A stretch of DNA of 64,000 nt, from contig KN834793.1 of assembly GCA_000827265.1 (NCBI GenBank), positions 261,753 to 325,752 of the forward strand. The letters are read 5' to 3'. The first letter of the stretch is position 1; every line of letters begins with the position of its first letter. Source of the stretch: Collybiopsis luxurians FD-317 M1 (taxonomy: Eukaryota; Basidiomycota; Agaricomycetes; Agaricales; Omphalotaceae). The notes under the pieces are model-generated. The model was not told the DNA's origin and made no database searches. It worked only from the letters and a program-made list of their open reading frames with translations. Positions 45,398-56,012 of this stretch are shown here, piece after piece. Position numbers and translations under genes: made by a program.

Positions 45398-46238
45398 ATG
45401 GCTCCTCTCATCTACTTCGTCTTGACTGCCCTCGTCGCGGGAGTTGTTGTTGCTCAGTCCAGTGAAGACCTTCTGAGCTGTGGTAGTGCAATGTACTACC
45501 CGTCTCAGGCATGTTTTGATTCAGAATATCTCATGAGTAAAGCAGGATACTTATCGTCATTTACTTACTCGTACTAGTATACCTGTTTCGACGACGACTT
45601 CCTATGTCCCATCATCAATGGTGACATTAACCTTAGATGTGGGGATGCCTGCTACTCGACTTCCCAGTACAGGTATAAAATTCATTCAATCATCAATGTA
45701 TGTTGACTAACGTTGGACATCAGCTGCTCTAACGACACCCTCGTATCATACGATCCAAATGGACCAGAGACCCTTGAGGACTGCGGTGACGCACAGTTTT
45801 ATCCGGATCAGGCAAGTGCATCGTTCTTTGTTGAATTGAGTCTCATATAGTGTCACTAACAAAGAAGTGCAGTACGTATGCCTCGACGGAGATTTCCTTT
45901 GCCCTTTCATAGATGGGAACGCAACTTTGAGGTGCGGAGACGCATGCTACCCTCCCTCCCAATACAAGTACGTATCTGCTATCTCACTTGTTTGATTTAT
46001 CCCTTCCGCACAACAAAAGCACACCAGCTAATATTTTACAAATAGCTGTACCGATGGCCAGCTTGTTTCTCTCCCTCCTCCTGCGCCTTCTTGTATTCCG
46101 GCTGACGGATACAATGAGCTTTGCAACGATGAAGGATGCTTTATATTGAACTGTTGCCCGGGTTTGCTTTCCATCGCTGATCACTGTCGTGATCCTTGCG
46201 ACTTCGATCCGTCTCTGTGTGCTAGTAGTGCCACTTAG
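45398..46238 (+). CDS. Secreted protein with two CBM52-like repeats (E)
   Basis: Exons 45398-45508, 45578-45672, 45724-45811, 45873-45967 and 46046-46238 give 193 residues. Residues 1-~20 form a signal peptide ending V-V-A-Q. Repeat 1 (about 28-72) and repeat 2 (about 86-132) show the C-x-D-x-D-F-L-C-P and R-C-G-D-A-C-Y cores. A Pro-rich linker leads to a tail with C-C-P-G-L and D-H-C-R-D-P-C. Introns 1 and 3 both start with GC. As for its paralogues, binding of beta-1,3-glucan is expected from CBM52 knowledge; no enzyme domain is present. It faces TM gene p across about 1.1 kb. Confidence 0.8.
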
Positions 46239-47314
46239 TCGGCGAGCTAAGTCGCTCGATGTGGATTTTGGGAAACTAATGTGTCATAGGGGCTCCAGGG
46301 TGTAATGTTTTTATTAAAAATTTCTTCAGATTGTCTATTTTCGGGTTTGATGTTGATGAGTACATATCAGACGAGCTACCGACTCACTGCCCCCTCCTTG
46401 GCCGTTTAAGTAACACCAGAGAAAGCGGACTTCCAACCTGAGCCACGCAGGACTAAAAAAGTCAGCTCCTTAACTATTCCGATTTCTATGTTATATCGGC
46501 GAACACTTGAGGGACGATACCTTGAGCGTATAAGTATCGGATGGACATTGTGCAGAGTAGTGGCTTAGCTCCCGCTTGACGTGGCTCCGGCTTACAACGG
46601 CTCGGGGCTTGGCGCGCTGGCACGGCTTAACCCGTATATATCTGGTACCTTGTTGAGACTTTATATAGCGATACACCTCAGAATTATATCCAGAGCTTGT
46701 ATTTAGAGCTTGATATACATTGATGAATATGAGCGATTCATTGGTGCAGTGAAATCAGGACTTATTGGAACAAATAATAACTTTCTCGTGGGCTTCATCA
46801 TAAAATGTCAAGAATAAATTGACCGGCTTGACCGGCTTTTCGGCTTGCTCGCAAGTCGCTTATGTTACCCCCCATGTTTGACTCCCTCCCAACAGCGACG
46901 ACTGTGCTCTAGCCTCAGAGTCATCACTAGATCTTTGTAACCTGCAATAGAAGTATGTTTAGCTTAAATGGAGGCAAAAACAAATAGGGATCTACTGTTC
47001 CAATATCTCGGAATGCTATATGTTTATTTGCTGCTCTTTCGAGGAACTTGGTTGGAAAACATGACCAAAATGAGCTAAACTTTCACTTATCAAACATCGT
47101 GGCCTCTTCAATAATTCTAGTGTGTGCTGAAAGTTGAATGGGGGTGAGCAGATGAAAAGCGGAGGCGTTAAGCATCAACTTATGGCACTTGTCCAACTTG
47201 CCCGACTTGCCCGAAACAGCGTGTCGCTAATAAACAAACTTGGCATGCGGCAAAAACCGACATGGCTTGCGGCTTGCAGCTTGTGCCGCTTTTGAAGCCG
47301 AGCCGTCGGAGCAC
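46239..47314. other. Spacer, no gene seen
   Basis: Between 46.55 and 47.3 kb are several GGCTTG-rich, low-complexity patches. TATA-rich sequence near 46,635-46,675 could belong to an old LTR, but I found no matching second end or target duplication. Confidence 0.4.
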
Positions 47315-47815
47315 TAGTTGATGGAGTTTTGGAGAAGTACAACCTCAAGGACGCGTTAGTTGCTCTGGATCTCTATGTTTCAAGCAGCAGCCTCTGGTAA
47401 AACCTAAGCAGTTTATTTCCGCTAACTCCATCGTTTATAACTTCTTTTCCCTCTTTCGAAAGCAAATGCGGGATATCCGATGATTCAATGTATATTTTCT
47501 ATATTAATCGCCAGTTAAATCTGAGAAAAATGTACGAGCTCGTACATAGTTCCTTTGGAGTTCTTTCCCGACGACACTGACTCTATTGCACTGAAAGCAC
47601 GCCCGACATTTTACCCCGCACCTGAGGTGCCGCTCGGTGTTGCGTTTATTGGTTCTGCGTGGAGCAAGTACAAGCTAATCAAAATGGTGTACGCGTATGA
47701 ACAAAAGTCAAAGACACGGCTGAAAAGGAAAGCTTATCCTGAAGCTGTCCTTCGCACACAGGTTCCTTCTAGGGAGCAGAGTTTGATAATATTGTTACAA
47801 TTGGATCGTATATAA
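47315..47815 (+). pseudogene. Amidase C-terminal fragment
   Basis: Two pieces match the end of fungal amidase-signature enzymes: G-V-L-E-K-Y-N-L (near 47,320) and, after a gap, F-F-P-D-D-T followed by P-A-P-E-V-P-L-G-V-A-F-I-G-S-A-W and A-Y-A-Y-E-Q (47,560-47,730). The catalytic Ser-cisSer-Lys region would be upstream but is not found in this window, so this is a fragment left by rearrangement. Confidence 0.6.
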
Positions 47816-47989
47816 GAACCAAGGGTTATCCGAGTGTCATTACGCAAATAAGTACAATAAACGATGACGGTGGTGCATGGAAGAATAAAAGTCGTTGCGT
47901 CCTCTAGCGATTATTTACCATAAATCACTTTCGGTGAGGACTTCCCGATTTTAAAAGCGCGTGATGTGAAAGATCCAAGTTTAACACAT

Positions 47990-48320
47990 TTCAAAAGTCG
48001 TGAACACTTCCGGGGTAACCAGAACCTCTTTCCTGCTCTCTTTCACCTATTCCAACTCCTTTTTCGTAACCTCCCTCGGCTCAAAGCCTCTCAGTTGAGA
48101 ATGGAGCCTCCAGAGTTACCGGAATCTCTTTCCTGTTCTCCTTCACCCATTCCCACTTGCCTCTCCCAACCTCTTTGGGCTCGAAATCCCTCCAGGTTGG
48201 GAACGGAGCCTCTAGAGATACCAGAACCTCGTTCCAGTTCTCCTCCGGAATTACCAGAACCTCTTCCCCGTTCTCCCTTTTCACCCATTCCCAGTTCCCG
48301 TTCGCACCTTCCCTTGGCTC
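47990..48320 (-). repeat. About 95-100 bp repeats at the end of the DUF2235 gene
   Basis: Two imperfect copies encode F-E-P-[RK]-E...W-E-W-V-K-x-[EN]-N in the last ~80 codons. A third, more decayed copy lies just past the stop codon (to about 47,990). A partial unit lies between the first two. Confidence 0.6.
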
Positions 48321-49583
48321 GAAACCTCTCAAAGCTTTAGGAGCATAGACACTTGGTCCATCTTTCAGCTCTCCGCCTTTCTCTCTGCTGGTTTGCCACC
48401 TAGCCCGTACTGATGGGTGAATACTTTCATTCGTCATATTCGTCTCTCCATCATTACCTCTATAGGCACCAGGAATTCGATACTTCCACGTCCATGTCTG
48501 TCCTCCACGATACGAGTCATAACATCTACCACGCCCCCAACCCTGGTAGACCGTATCGTACCCATCGGCATGCTCCAGCCGACTGGAACGGCCACGGTTA
48601 CTATTGAGTTTCCAAGGTTGATAGTGAGTGTCCACGACTGATTTGATGTATTTTGGATCGAAGGCGAGGAATTGACTACAGCGATCGAGTATCCAGAAGA
48701 ACGAGAGATCGGCAAGAGCTTGATCATGATATCCCCCACCAGTGTTGCGGTGTGCGCCAGGAAACCAGCATTGTTGAAGGTCAATTGCTATACGGAGTAT
48801 TCGAGTCAGCTGGGGATGCACAAAAGAACGGCATTAACATACTTTTCGCTACCTCAGCGTCCTCTGGTAAAAACCACAATGTTGGTGAGAACGGATGTCG
48901 ATATTCGTCTAACGCCAAAGCTTGAAAGGCATGTTTGATACCTAAATATTTGCTCTTGTCAGATACTTGAGCCACGAAGTGCCATATATACGACTCTTAC
49001 CTTTCACAAGGCTAGGACTGAGATGTTTGTACCCCCCGAAGACCTCGCCAGAGCCTGTCCACGGAACACCCAAACTCGTTACCGTATCCCAGCAGCCTAC
49101 TACTTCTATCTCAACCCTATGTACCTTCAACACGCATTCTCCATCTTGGGTAGTGTCATATTGATGGGTCTCGATATCTCTGTCAAGGGTACCATCTTTG
49201 TACGCCCCCAGAGCTAGCCTGAAGTCCCATGAATATTGGGGATTCCGATAGATTCCGACCCGTGCGACGAAATTGGCAAGAACTCGAGCCACGAACGCGC
49301 CACGAGAAAACCCAAAAAAGAATATTTCGTCGCCTGGTAGATAGTTGTTCATAATGAAGGCATAAGCCTCCTCGATTCTCCAGTCGATCTCTTGTCCCAA
49401 AGCCTGAGCATAAGCTTTAACAAAGCCACTCGAGCCAAGGTCTTCTGGCCCGAGTCCGGATTGGTAGAAGGTAAGCTGCTCGATACCGTCGGATGAGTAG
49501 GAGAGGGCATTGCAGATTCGTTTGACATTGGTGAGGACATCGTACTGGTTGGTACCGTCACAGGCGATGATGATGCGTTTCAT
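48081..49583 (-). CDS. DUF2235 (Tle1-like) alpha/beta-hydrolase domain protein
   Basis: Exons 49583-49001, 48941-48853 and 48809-48081 give 466 residues (AAAG|GTAAGA...TTTAG; GAG|GTAGCG...CCCAG). The start M-K-R-I-I-I-A-C-D-G-T is the usual DUF2235 N-terminus. F-F-F-G-F-S-R-G-A (about residues 90-98) is the G-x-S-x-G-type nucleophile elbow. W-F-P-G-A-H-R-N-T-G-G-G-Y near residue 240 carries the conserved G-G-G and an aspartate/His region. Members are hydrolase-like, related to bacterial phospholipase effectors; the substrate here is unknown. The C-terminus is made of repeats rich in W-E-W-V-K and differs from the family core. CT-rich sequence upstream is likely its promoter. Confidence 0.8.
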
Positions 49584-50276
49584 GATGTGTAAGTGAACAA
49601 AGAAAGGATAAGAGAAAAGGAGAGAAGTCGGGGTTGAAGCACGTGAAGAATGACTCTAGGCAAAGCGGGTGAGGAGATGACGGCGGCTCAATGTCCCTCC
49701 GGCTGATAGTTATTAGTATCTGAAGCTCTTGCTGCCCGCCACCCTTCCATGTCGTGTACGGTGACGACGAACTTTGTTTGTGCTGCGCAGCGACGAGCAG
49801 ACGTAGAGGCTTTTCTGCTCCGTACGACGTCAGTACATCCAAAAACAAAAAAAGGTCTATTATTTTCCATTCTTGAATTCGGGCTTTCCTATACGCCCTC
49901 TTGCTCTTTTTCGTTCTCTTTTGCAAACTTTGGCTTCAGCTCTCCGCTCTTTTCAGCTCCCAGCTCCTTCTCTCTTCTATCTTATTTTGTGTCCTATCTT
50001 TTGCACGATATACGAAGCGAATAGGAAAGGGAAGCAGAAGTATTGTTTGTCGTTACGATTGCTAGAGATGTATAACAAACTAAGGTGAGCTCATTGTGTT
50101 CAACTTCTTCGTTTCGTTCTGGGATCCTTCCAACAGAGTTTGGTAATCAATTAACTAGGACTGATATTGTCCAGCTGCGATTCGTTCGCGTTTCGTTTTT
50201 CTGTTTAGATTCTTGTCACATCATTAGAAAAGAAAAAATGTGTTGACGCCTCAGCCAAATAATGTCTGGAATAGCT
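49584..50276. other. Divergent intergenic region
   Basis: CT-rich tracts at 49.87-50.0 kb fit a fungal promoter, probably for the gene on the minus strand. No gene is supported. Confidence 0.45.
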
Positions 50277-51072
50277 TCAGGTGCGGATCCATCTACTGCC
50301 TTTACGGTTTCTTTGTCGGTCTATCAACAGCCCTTTCCCGTTTAGTAGAAGTGATTTGGACATCCGGAGTGCTGACAGCACATCTGCAGTTGTAAGCGAG
50401 TCTTCTCGTACCACTGCCACATCCACCACCAACTCCACCTCCTCAACAACCCCAACTCTGTCTTCTCCCACTTCCCCCAACAAACCCACCACTCCTAGGC
50501 TCAAATACCTCCACCGCATCCGTGACTCCGAGATCAAATGTATCCTCTAATTCTTCTAGTACTTCTCCATCCAGTTTTACGAGTGCGAGTTCGAGCAGTA
50601 CCAGCTCCGGTACGGTCAGGGCCAAACGTCAACTCTGAGCAGCACCCTCACAGCTCCACTCACCGCCTTCGTCCAAGCCACCATCATGTCCAACGACTCC
50701 GATGGTCAAAATTTCACCACTGTCATTACCCCGAATCCGTTCTATTAGCCGGGTCCGTCGTCACTACCGCTGCCTTCTCCTACAAAAACGTCCATTCATC
50801 AGGTTCGAGTTTAAAATTGAATATGGGAGTGATATTGTGATAGGTGGTGCTTGGGGGGGCGAGGGTTGTTGATCATCCTCACCGTGCTGTTTCTCGTGTT
50901 GAGGATGAAGCGGAGGAGGAGAGAGCTTGAGGAGGCGTTTGATGGGAATTTGATCGTTGTGGGAGAGGAAGTGGTGGCGTGGGGGACAGTTTCACCGATA
51001 CGAGTGAGATGGGTGGGTACCCCACGGTATATGCATACGGTGAGTGGGCAGCTGCATATATGTCCTGTATGA
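50277..51072 (+). pseudogene. Decayed Ser/Thr-rich single-pass membrane protein gene
   Basis: In three frames one can follow a Ser/Thr-rich stretch (T-T-A-T-S-T-T-N-S-T-S-S, 50,400-50,460), a G-Q-N-F-T-T-V-I-T-P piece (50,707) and, at 50,860-50,960, a hydrophobic segment L-L-I-I-L-T-V-L-F-L-V-L followed by R-M-K-R-R-R-R and F-D-G-N. That order fits Mid2-like wall-sensor proteins of basidiomycetes. Frames change and stops occur between the pieces, so I take it as a relic. Confidence 0.45.
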
Positions 51073-51434
51073 TAATATGCACCTTGTGCAGTCTGAGTTA
51101 CTGATACCTAGGTCCATGAAATTCTAACAAGATTCATTAAGTAACTTCGACAAGTCTCCCTCGACTCTCTTTTTAAGACTTCTCTCCTACCGCCTTTTAT
51201 TCCTCCCGCACTTTCTTCCTCCTCATTGGTCCTTCTCCCGTTGTCTATAGATGAATTTGAAGCCATGGAAAGCGGAAAAAAATTATAAGATTTGCTGTGG
51301 CAAATGGTCAACTTATCAACACTGGCAAAAGCATTGCTGTTGAATGGAATTCATTATGAAGATCAGGATGGACAGTTGTTTGGTTGGCCGGCATTGAGTT
51401 CGTCACTGCCATGCGGTACAAGTTACTCTGCTTT

Positions 51435-52773
51435 CTACTGTTTCTTTTTACTCCTCCGTCTTTTCCTCTCCTTAGTGGATGGCAATAAGCCAACACTTTC
51501 GAAGGAGTGCTCCAATTGGCGGAGAACACGTCGCTGTCGCTCCTGAAATACCGAAGCAAGCCAGGGTGGTATGTATGGCGCTGAGGTGTCCGATTCCATT
51601 GGCTGAGTGTTCGAGGTCTGTACCACGGGTGCAGACGAGGTTGAACCACGAATCGGAAAACTGACGCTAGATCTTCGAGTGGGGATCGTTCGATATATCG
51701 GTGCCGAGTCTCTGCTGCTAACGCTGTAGGCCGTTTGAGAGGACGCAGTACTGCCAGAGGTAGAGGTGGACGCTTTTGATGAATACTGTTTTAGGTGACT
51801 CGGACTAGGTTTCCTAATCTGGTATACAACTTTCTTGTCGGCAGATTTGAGCGCAGAGGAGGCCGAATCGTTTCTGACGGGCCTTGATCCTCGAGTGGCA
51901 ATCTTACTTAGGGACTGCGATGGCTGATCCAGAGCGCCAGGGTCGAAATCAGAGCCAGATTGCGTGACGGGGGTAGCTTGAGAGTTTTCCGTAGTCAAAG
52001 TGGTAGCAGATGAAACCTCGGTAGTGTCCTTTTTCGACTCATATTTTTCGCCCCTCCGTGGAATGTGAATATTGAGACTGTCCGCGAGTATTATTAGCTG
52101 ATTGTCTGATCAATCGTACTCAAGTAGGTGCAGGTAGGTACTCACACAAATGTTCCAAGTGCCGCAAGCAGCCCCGATACACAAGCCGTTTTACTAGTTT
52201 TTGACGCTTCCACCGCAGCAAATAAGTTCCCTCCAAGGACCATCAGAGCTGAAATGATTACATAGTATGGTGGAAGCCTGAACCGTGACAAGAGATACGA
52301 TAAGCACCCTGGCGGAACATTCTCATCGCGATGTTCAGGGTTGGGAGAGCAAGGGGCTGTTGGTGGATATTCAAATGGATTAGCGCTAACAGGTCGTGAA
52401 ATCGGACCCTGAAACGGCGTCGGACTGAGGGTAGCAGCGGGAGAGTGTGACAACCCTGACTCGGAGGAGGGAATTGGTGATGGTGACGGTGTGGGTAGCC
52501 TGAAGAATGGAAAAGGAAAGTGATCAAAGGGTATCCAATGATTAGTGGTAAAGAGGAAAAAGTAACTGACGAATAGGATACCGTGACGGTGGTGCTGTCG
52601 ATAGGTAATAAACTATGACTCGGACTCGTACATGAATTCGAAGAGGGCGCTCTCGCAGATAGGGAATACAAGGATATTAAGGAGTTTTCTTCGGCTCCTG
52701 ATAATGACTCGACAGATAGATTAGGGCGTTCTAAGGACAAAGGAGCTAGTGGGGACTCGAAAATCGGAGACAT
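51435..52773 (-). CDS. TM-family protein, long form (q)
   Basis: Exons 52773-52571, 52499-52146 and 52077-51435 give 399 residues with phase-2 introns (TC|GTCAGT...TTCAG|G; GT|GTGAGT...GACAG|T). Residues 1-67 are Ser-rich and begin M-S-P-I-F-E. Exon 2 has N-P-F-E-Y-P-P and a hairpin at about 146-186 (I-I-S-A-L-M-V-L-G-G-N-L-F-A-A ... L-A-A-L-G-T-F). Exon 3 is longer than in other members, starts L-N-I-H-I-P, is Ser/Thr-rich and ends in a strongly basic K-E-R-K-R-R-R-S-K-K-K. The F-x-[IV] motif is not present. It is isolated from the main array. Function unknown. Confidence 0.7.
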
Positions 52774-52835
52774 CAGAGACTGCAGAACACCGTCCTTAGG
52801 TTTTTATACCAAAACAACCACAAGTCGCTATTATT

Positions 52836-52849
52836 GCAACAGCTTTGTT
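52836..52849 (-). promoter_or_regulatory. AACAGCTTTGTT element upstream of TM gene q
   Basis: GCAACAGCTTTGTT lies 63-76 bp before the start; a TTTTTATAC box (52,801-52,809) lies between. Confidence 0.55.
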
Positions 52850-53697
52850 CTAATTTCAACAGTGCTGCCACGAGGCAGACTGGAATGATGTATGATAAAG
52901 TAAGAACAGGGAGAATTGTCTCGAAATTCAATGCGGATGATACAGTACGGTAACTTGAATTCAAGGGTCATAAACGTGGTCAGCCTGAAGCTTGCCTTCA
53001 CAAACAATTTCAAGGGTCTTGGGAACTATGACCAGGTATCCTATTTCGTCTGCACAATTTTCTCAGGTGTTTTCTTTCTCTTCCAATTCTTATGTAGATC
53101 TATCCAAGTGCCCCTTATGAACATATCTACCGAATGGGAAGGACCTTCCGGCTTCATGAAATTTGGCTCCGAAGTCTACAGCTTTCTTATATGAAAGGCT
53201 GTTAATCTGATCCTGAGCTTGCACCATCTATCTCATACATCTTCATGGCGGCGACTTTGTACTGATAGAACGGAGATCTTGAAATTCTGATGTAATCGCC
53301 TTTTTGCTCCCCCTATCGAGTTTTCTCCTTGAGCATGCTGATGTGACAAAACGGTGAAGCGTTCAAGGAAGAATACCAGGCTGAAATACCTTTCTAACGC
53401 AGAAGTTAACATTTTCAAAAAGTATTCGATGGACATACGCGAACTTTTTTTTGGCTTTGGATATTTGAGGCTTGGCATACTCACTGAAAAGGTGCTTCAA
53501 ATCTTCGTACTTGGTATCGACGCTGACGCGTACATGCGCGTAGCCATTATTACGAGTCTATGGTTCTCGAGTCGCTCAGTAAGCATTCTGTCGGTAAGAC
53601 TTAGATAAGCTCAAGACGGCATATCCTTGAAACATTCACATGCAGAACCGAATACATAATCCACGTCTCATTTCACCCGTCTCACTCTACCACCACC
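52850..53697. other. Intergenic region upstream of the FMP52-like gene
   Basis: No gene is supported. Short plus-strand frames (52916-53194, 53354-53608) show no domain. Confidence 0.45.
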
Positions 53698-54740
53698 ATG
53701 TCACAGACAGCTCTCATCATCGGCGCAACCGGTCAAACAGGTCGACACCTGCTCAAACAACTCTTAACTTCCCCCCATTATTCTCAAGTCTCAGAGTACG
53801 GACGTAGGGTGACCGATTTGTCGTCCATTGGCCTTCCAACCGGAGAAAAGCTCGAGCAAAAGGTCATTGATTTTGAAAAGCTGAACGAGTCGGGGTTGGG
53901 AGAAGGAAAGTGGGACGTAGTCTTTATTACGTAAGTACGTTATCTCCTTTGGGTTGAAATTGGAACGCGAGCAACCGGGTTGTATTTTGAAGACTGGGAA
54001 CTTCGAGGAAGAACGCGGGGAGTGCAGAAGCTTTTGAAAAGATTGACAGAGAGTGAGGATGATTAGGACCTGTCTTTTTCTGTTCACCTTTGGTTACCTC
54101 ATTCGACTTTAGGTATGTCGTCAACGCCGCTCGAGCAGCGAAAGCAAATGACAAGGATCAACGGCTCGTATATCTCTCTTCTACTGGTGCCAATCCAGAT
54201 TCCTCCTTCTTATACCCGAGGTACATCCGTCCAGAGTCTGCCTCTTATTCCGCTGACGATATCATTCGCCTCAATCGTTCTTCCATTCCAGGAGCAAAGG
54301 CATAACTGAACTCGAACTTGCCTCCCTAGGCTATAAAGACACGATCATCTTCCGTCCTGGAATGTTAGCGGGCGTGGACAGATCTGAAAGTCGTCCATTG
54401 GAAACTGGCGCGAGGTTCGTCACAGGGCTGATGGCGAAATTCACAGATAGGATTGAGATCAAGGTATGGATATGTGTTAAATCCTCCTTTTGCTCCTTTT
54501 GCTCGTTCATCTCGTTGCTTCTTTTGTTCCTTGTTATCACGCATATATATCTAATGCGACTATTTCATTTTGTTTCAGGTCGAAACTTTAGCAAAGGCAA
54601 TTGCCAAAGCGGGAGCATTGGGGTCGGCCGCATTGCCTTCTGTCGCTGCTGCAACCAAGGAAGGCAAGAAAGGCTCAGAGTTTACAGTTGTCGGGAACAC
54701 GGGTGCTCACGCGTTGGCGAAGTACGAGTTCGAGTCATGA
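53698..54740 (+). CDS. FMP52: Fmp52-like NAD(P)-binding protein
   Basis: Exons 53698-53930, 53993-54052, 54113-54220, 54292-54463 and 54579-54740 give 244 residues. The N-terminus has the Rossmann motif G-A-T-G-Q-T-G-R. V-Y-L-S-S-T-G-A and Y-P-R-S-K-G-I-T-E in the middle and F-R-P-G-M-L-A-G later are typical of the Fmp52/HTATIP2 group of short-chain dehydrogenase-like proteins. Yeast Fmp52 is found at the mitochondrial outer membrane; the reaction is not established. Intron 1 ends with AAG rather than CAG. Length and domain order are as expected, so the gene looks intact. It lies tail-to-tail with the SPRY gene. Confidence 0.85.
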
Positions 54741-54943
54741 TAGCGTCCATATTTGACGCATTTGAATCGTGTCCTCACTATGCGTGTCGTTGTAACACTT
54801 TGTTAGAACAATATTTTTCCTCTGTGATGTACTCTAGAAATTGTATAAACTTTCCTTTACTCAGCACAGCCGGACGTAATAATATTAATAACAATATGCC
54901 CCCGAAAATCCTAGAAACAATAGGCATACGCGTTCGAAAGAAA

Positions 54944-56012
54944 TCAACTTGAATACGCGGGAAGCTCATCACCTCTTCCTGTCCCCGAGCCCGTCTCTAA
55001 CCTCCTCGCAACCCCCTCAACCCTCCACTCCCAAGTATTCCCATCCACCCATCTGAACGTCTCCCCTCCAAAATTAACATCAAACCTCGTCTTTCCGCAA
55101 ACCCCCACAGCCGCAAACACATCCAACTCTCCCCTCGGCAAATGCACCCCCTCAAATGCATTCGGTAGACGCAGTCCATTGTACGTGTAGAATATAGATC
55201 CGCTTTGGAAGATATATCCGCATCCGATGGTGCTTCCATTGGGTATGAACTGGGTTTTGTGTCCGGTTCTGGATGATTTCCAAGGGAGGGGAAGTGGATG
55301 TCCGTTGTCTGTATAATCCCTACCACCATCGGAATCTTCGAAAAACTTGCGAAGATCGTCTAAATGCCATCCTGTAGATTGACGGTTCCACCCCGGATGG
55401 CGGAAGGTCGGATAAGGTTTGCATGCGGTTCCTACAGTAACAAACGACGTAGGCGCGTCCATTTCATGTATCACCACCTCAAAATAAACACCCCTTCGTC
55501 CGAAAGTATCATACAAGCCTGCGGCGATGGGAAGGTCGCTTAGTAGACAATAATCTTTGCAGTTCTCGTTTGTCGAAACGCGCACGACGCTTTGACTTTT
55601 CGAGTCTGGGGGAATGTTGCGTATGAAGCCGGAAAATCGATTGAGATAGAGGGTCGAAAAGTAGTGCGGATCTTGTGTTGATGATGATAACGGAAGAGGA
55701 GTAAAAGGATCGTCTAACCCCCACGCTCTGGCACCTTCAGATCTGATTCGGTCTATGGCGTGCGTTGGTACGAGAGCTGGAGGACAAAGGGGGTACGTTA
55801 GGCAGTAAGATATCCCATCTTGGTATTCTTCATCTGGAGCGTCGTCGTATTTCCCGTCAGTGTGCTTCACGAGGAACATGATAAAGATAAGCAGAAAGGA
55901 TTGAAGGTCAAGAGGCGCGCACCGAAATTTCAGGAGCAGGTGTCCATTCCGGTGGTTTAGCGTCGTCGTTGCGAGATGTATGAGATTTCAGATGTTTGAA
56001 TAAGCTGATCAT
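54944..56012 (-). CDS. SPRY-domain protein
   Basis: Exons 56012-55923 and 55864-54944 give 336 residues; the intron is 58 nt (TCG|GTGCGC...GAAG|C, AAG acceptor). Exon 1 ends P-P-E-W-T-P-A-P-E, which I recall from related fungal SPRY proteins and which fits Y-D-D-A-P-D-E-E-Y in exon 2; a start at the ATG at 55879 would lose it. The SPRY fold covers about residues 140-310, with G-V-Y-F-E-V-V-I, F-V-T-V-G, G-C-G-Y-I and I-F-Y-T-Y-N-G. SPRY domains bind partner proteins; no partner can be named from the sequence. The C-terminus is a short flexible tail. Confidence 0.8.

Noticed and set aside
46300..47300. Possible solo LTR from TATA-rich and GGCTTG-rich sequence
   Set aside because: I could not find matching ends, a target duplication or a primer-binding site.
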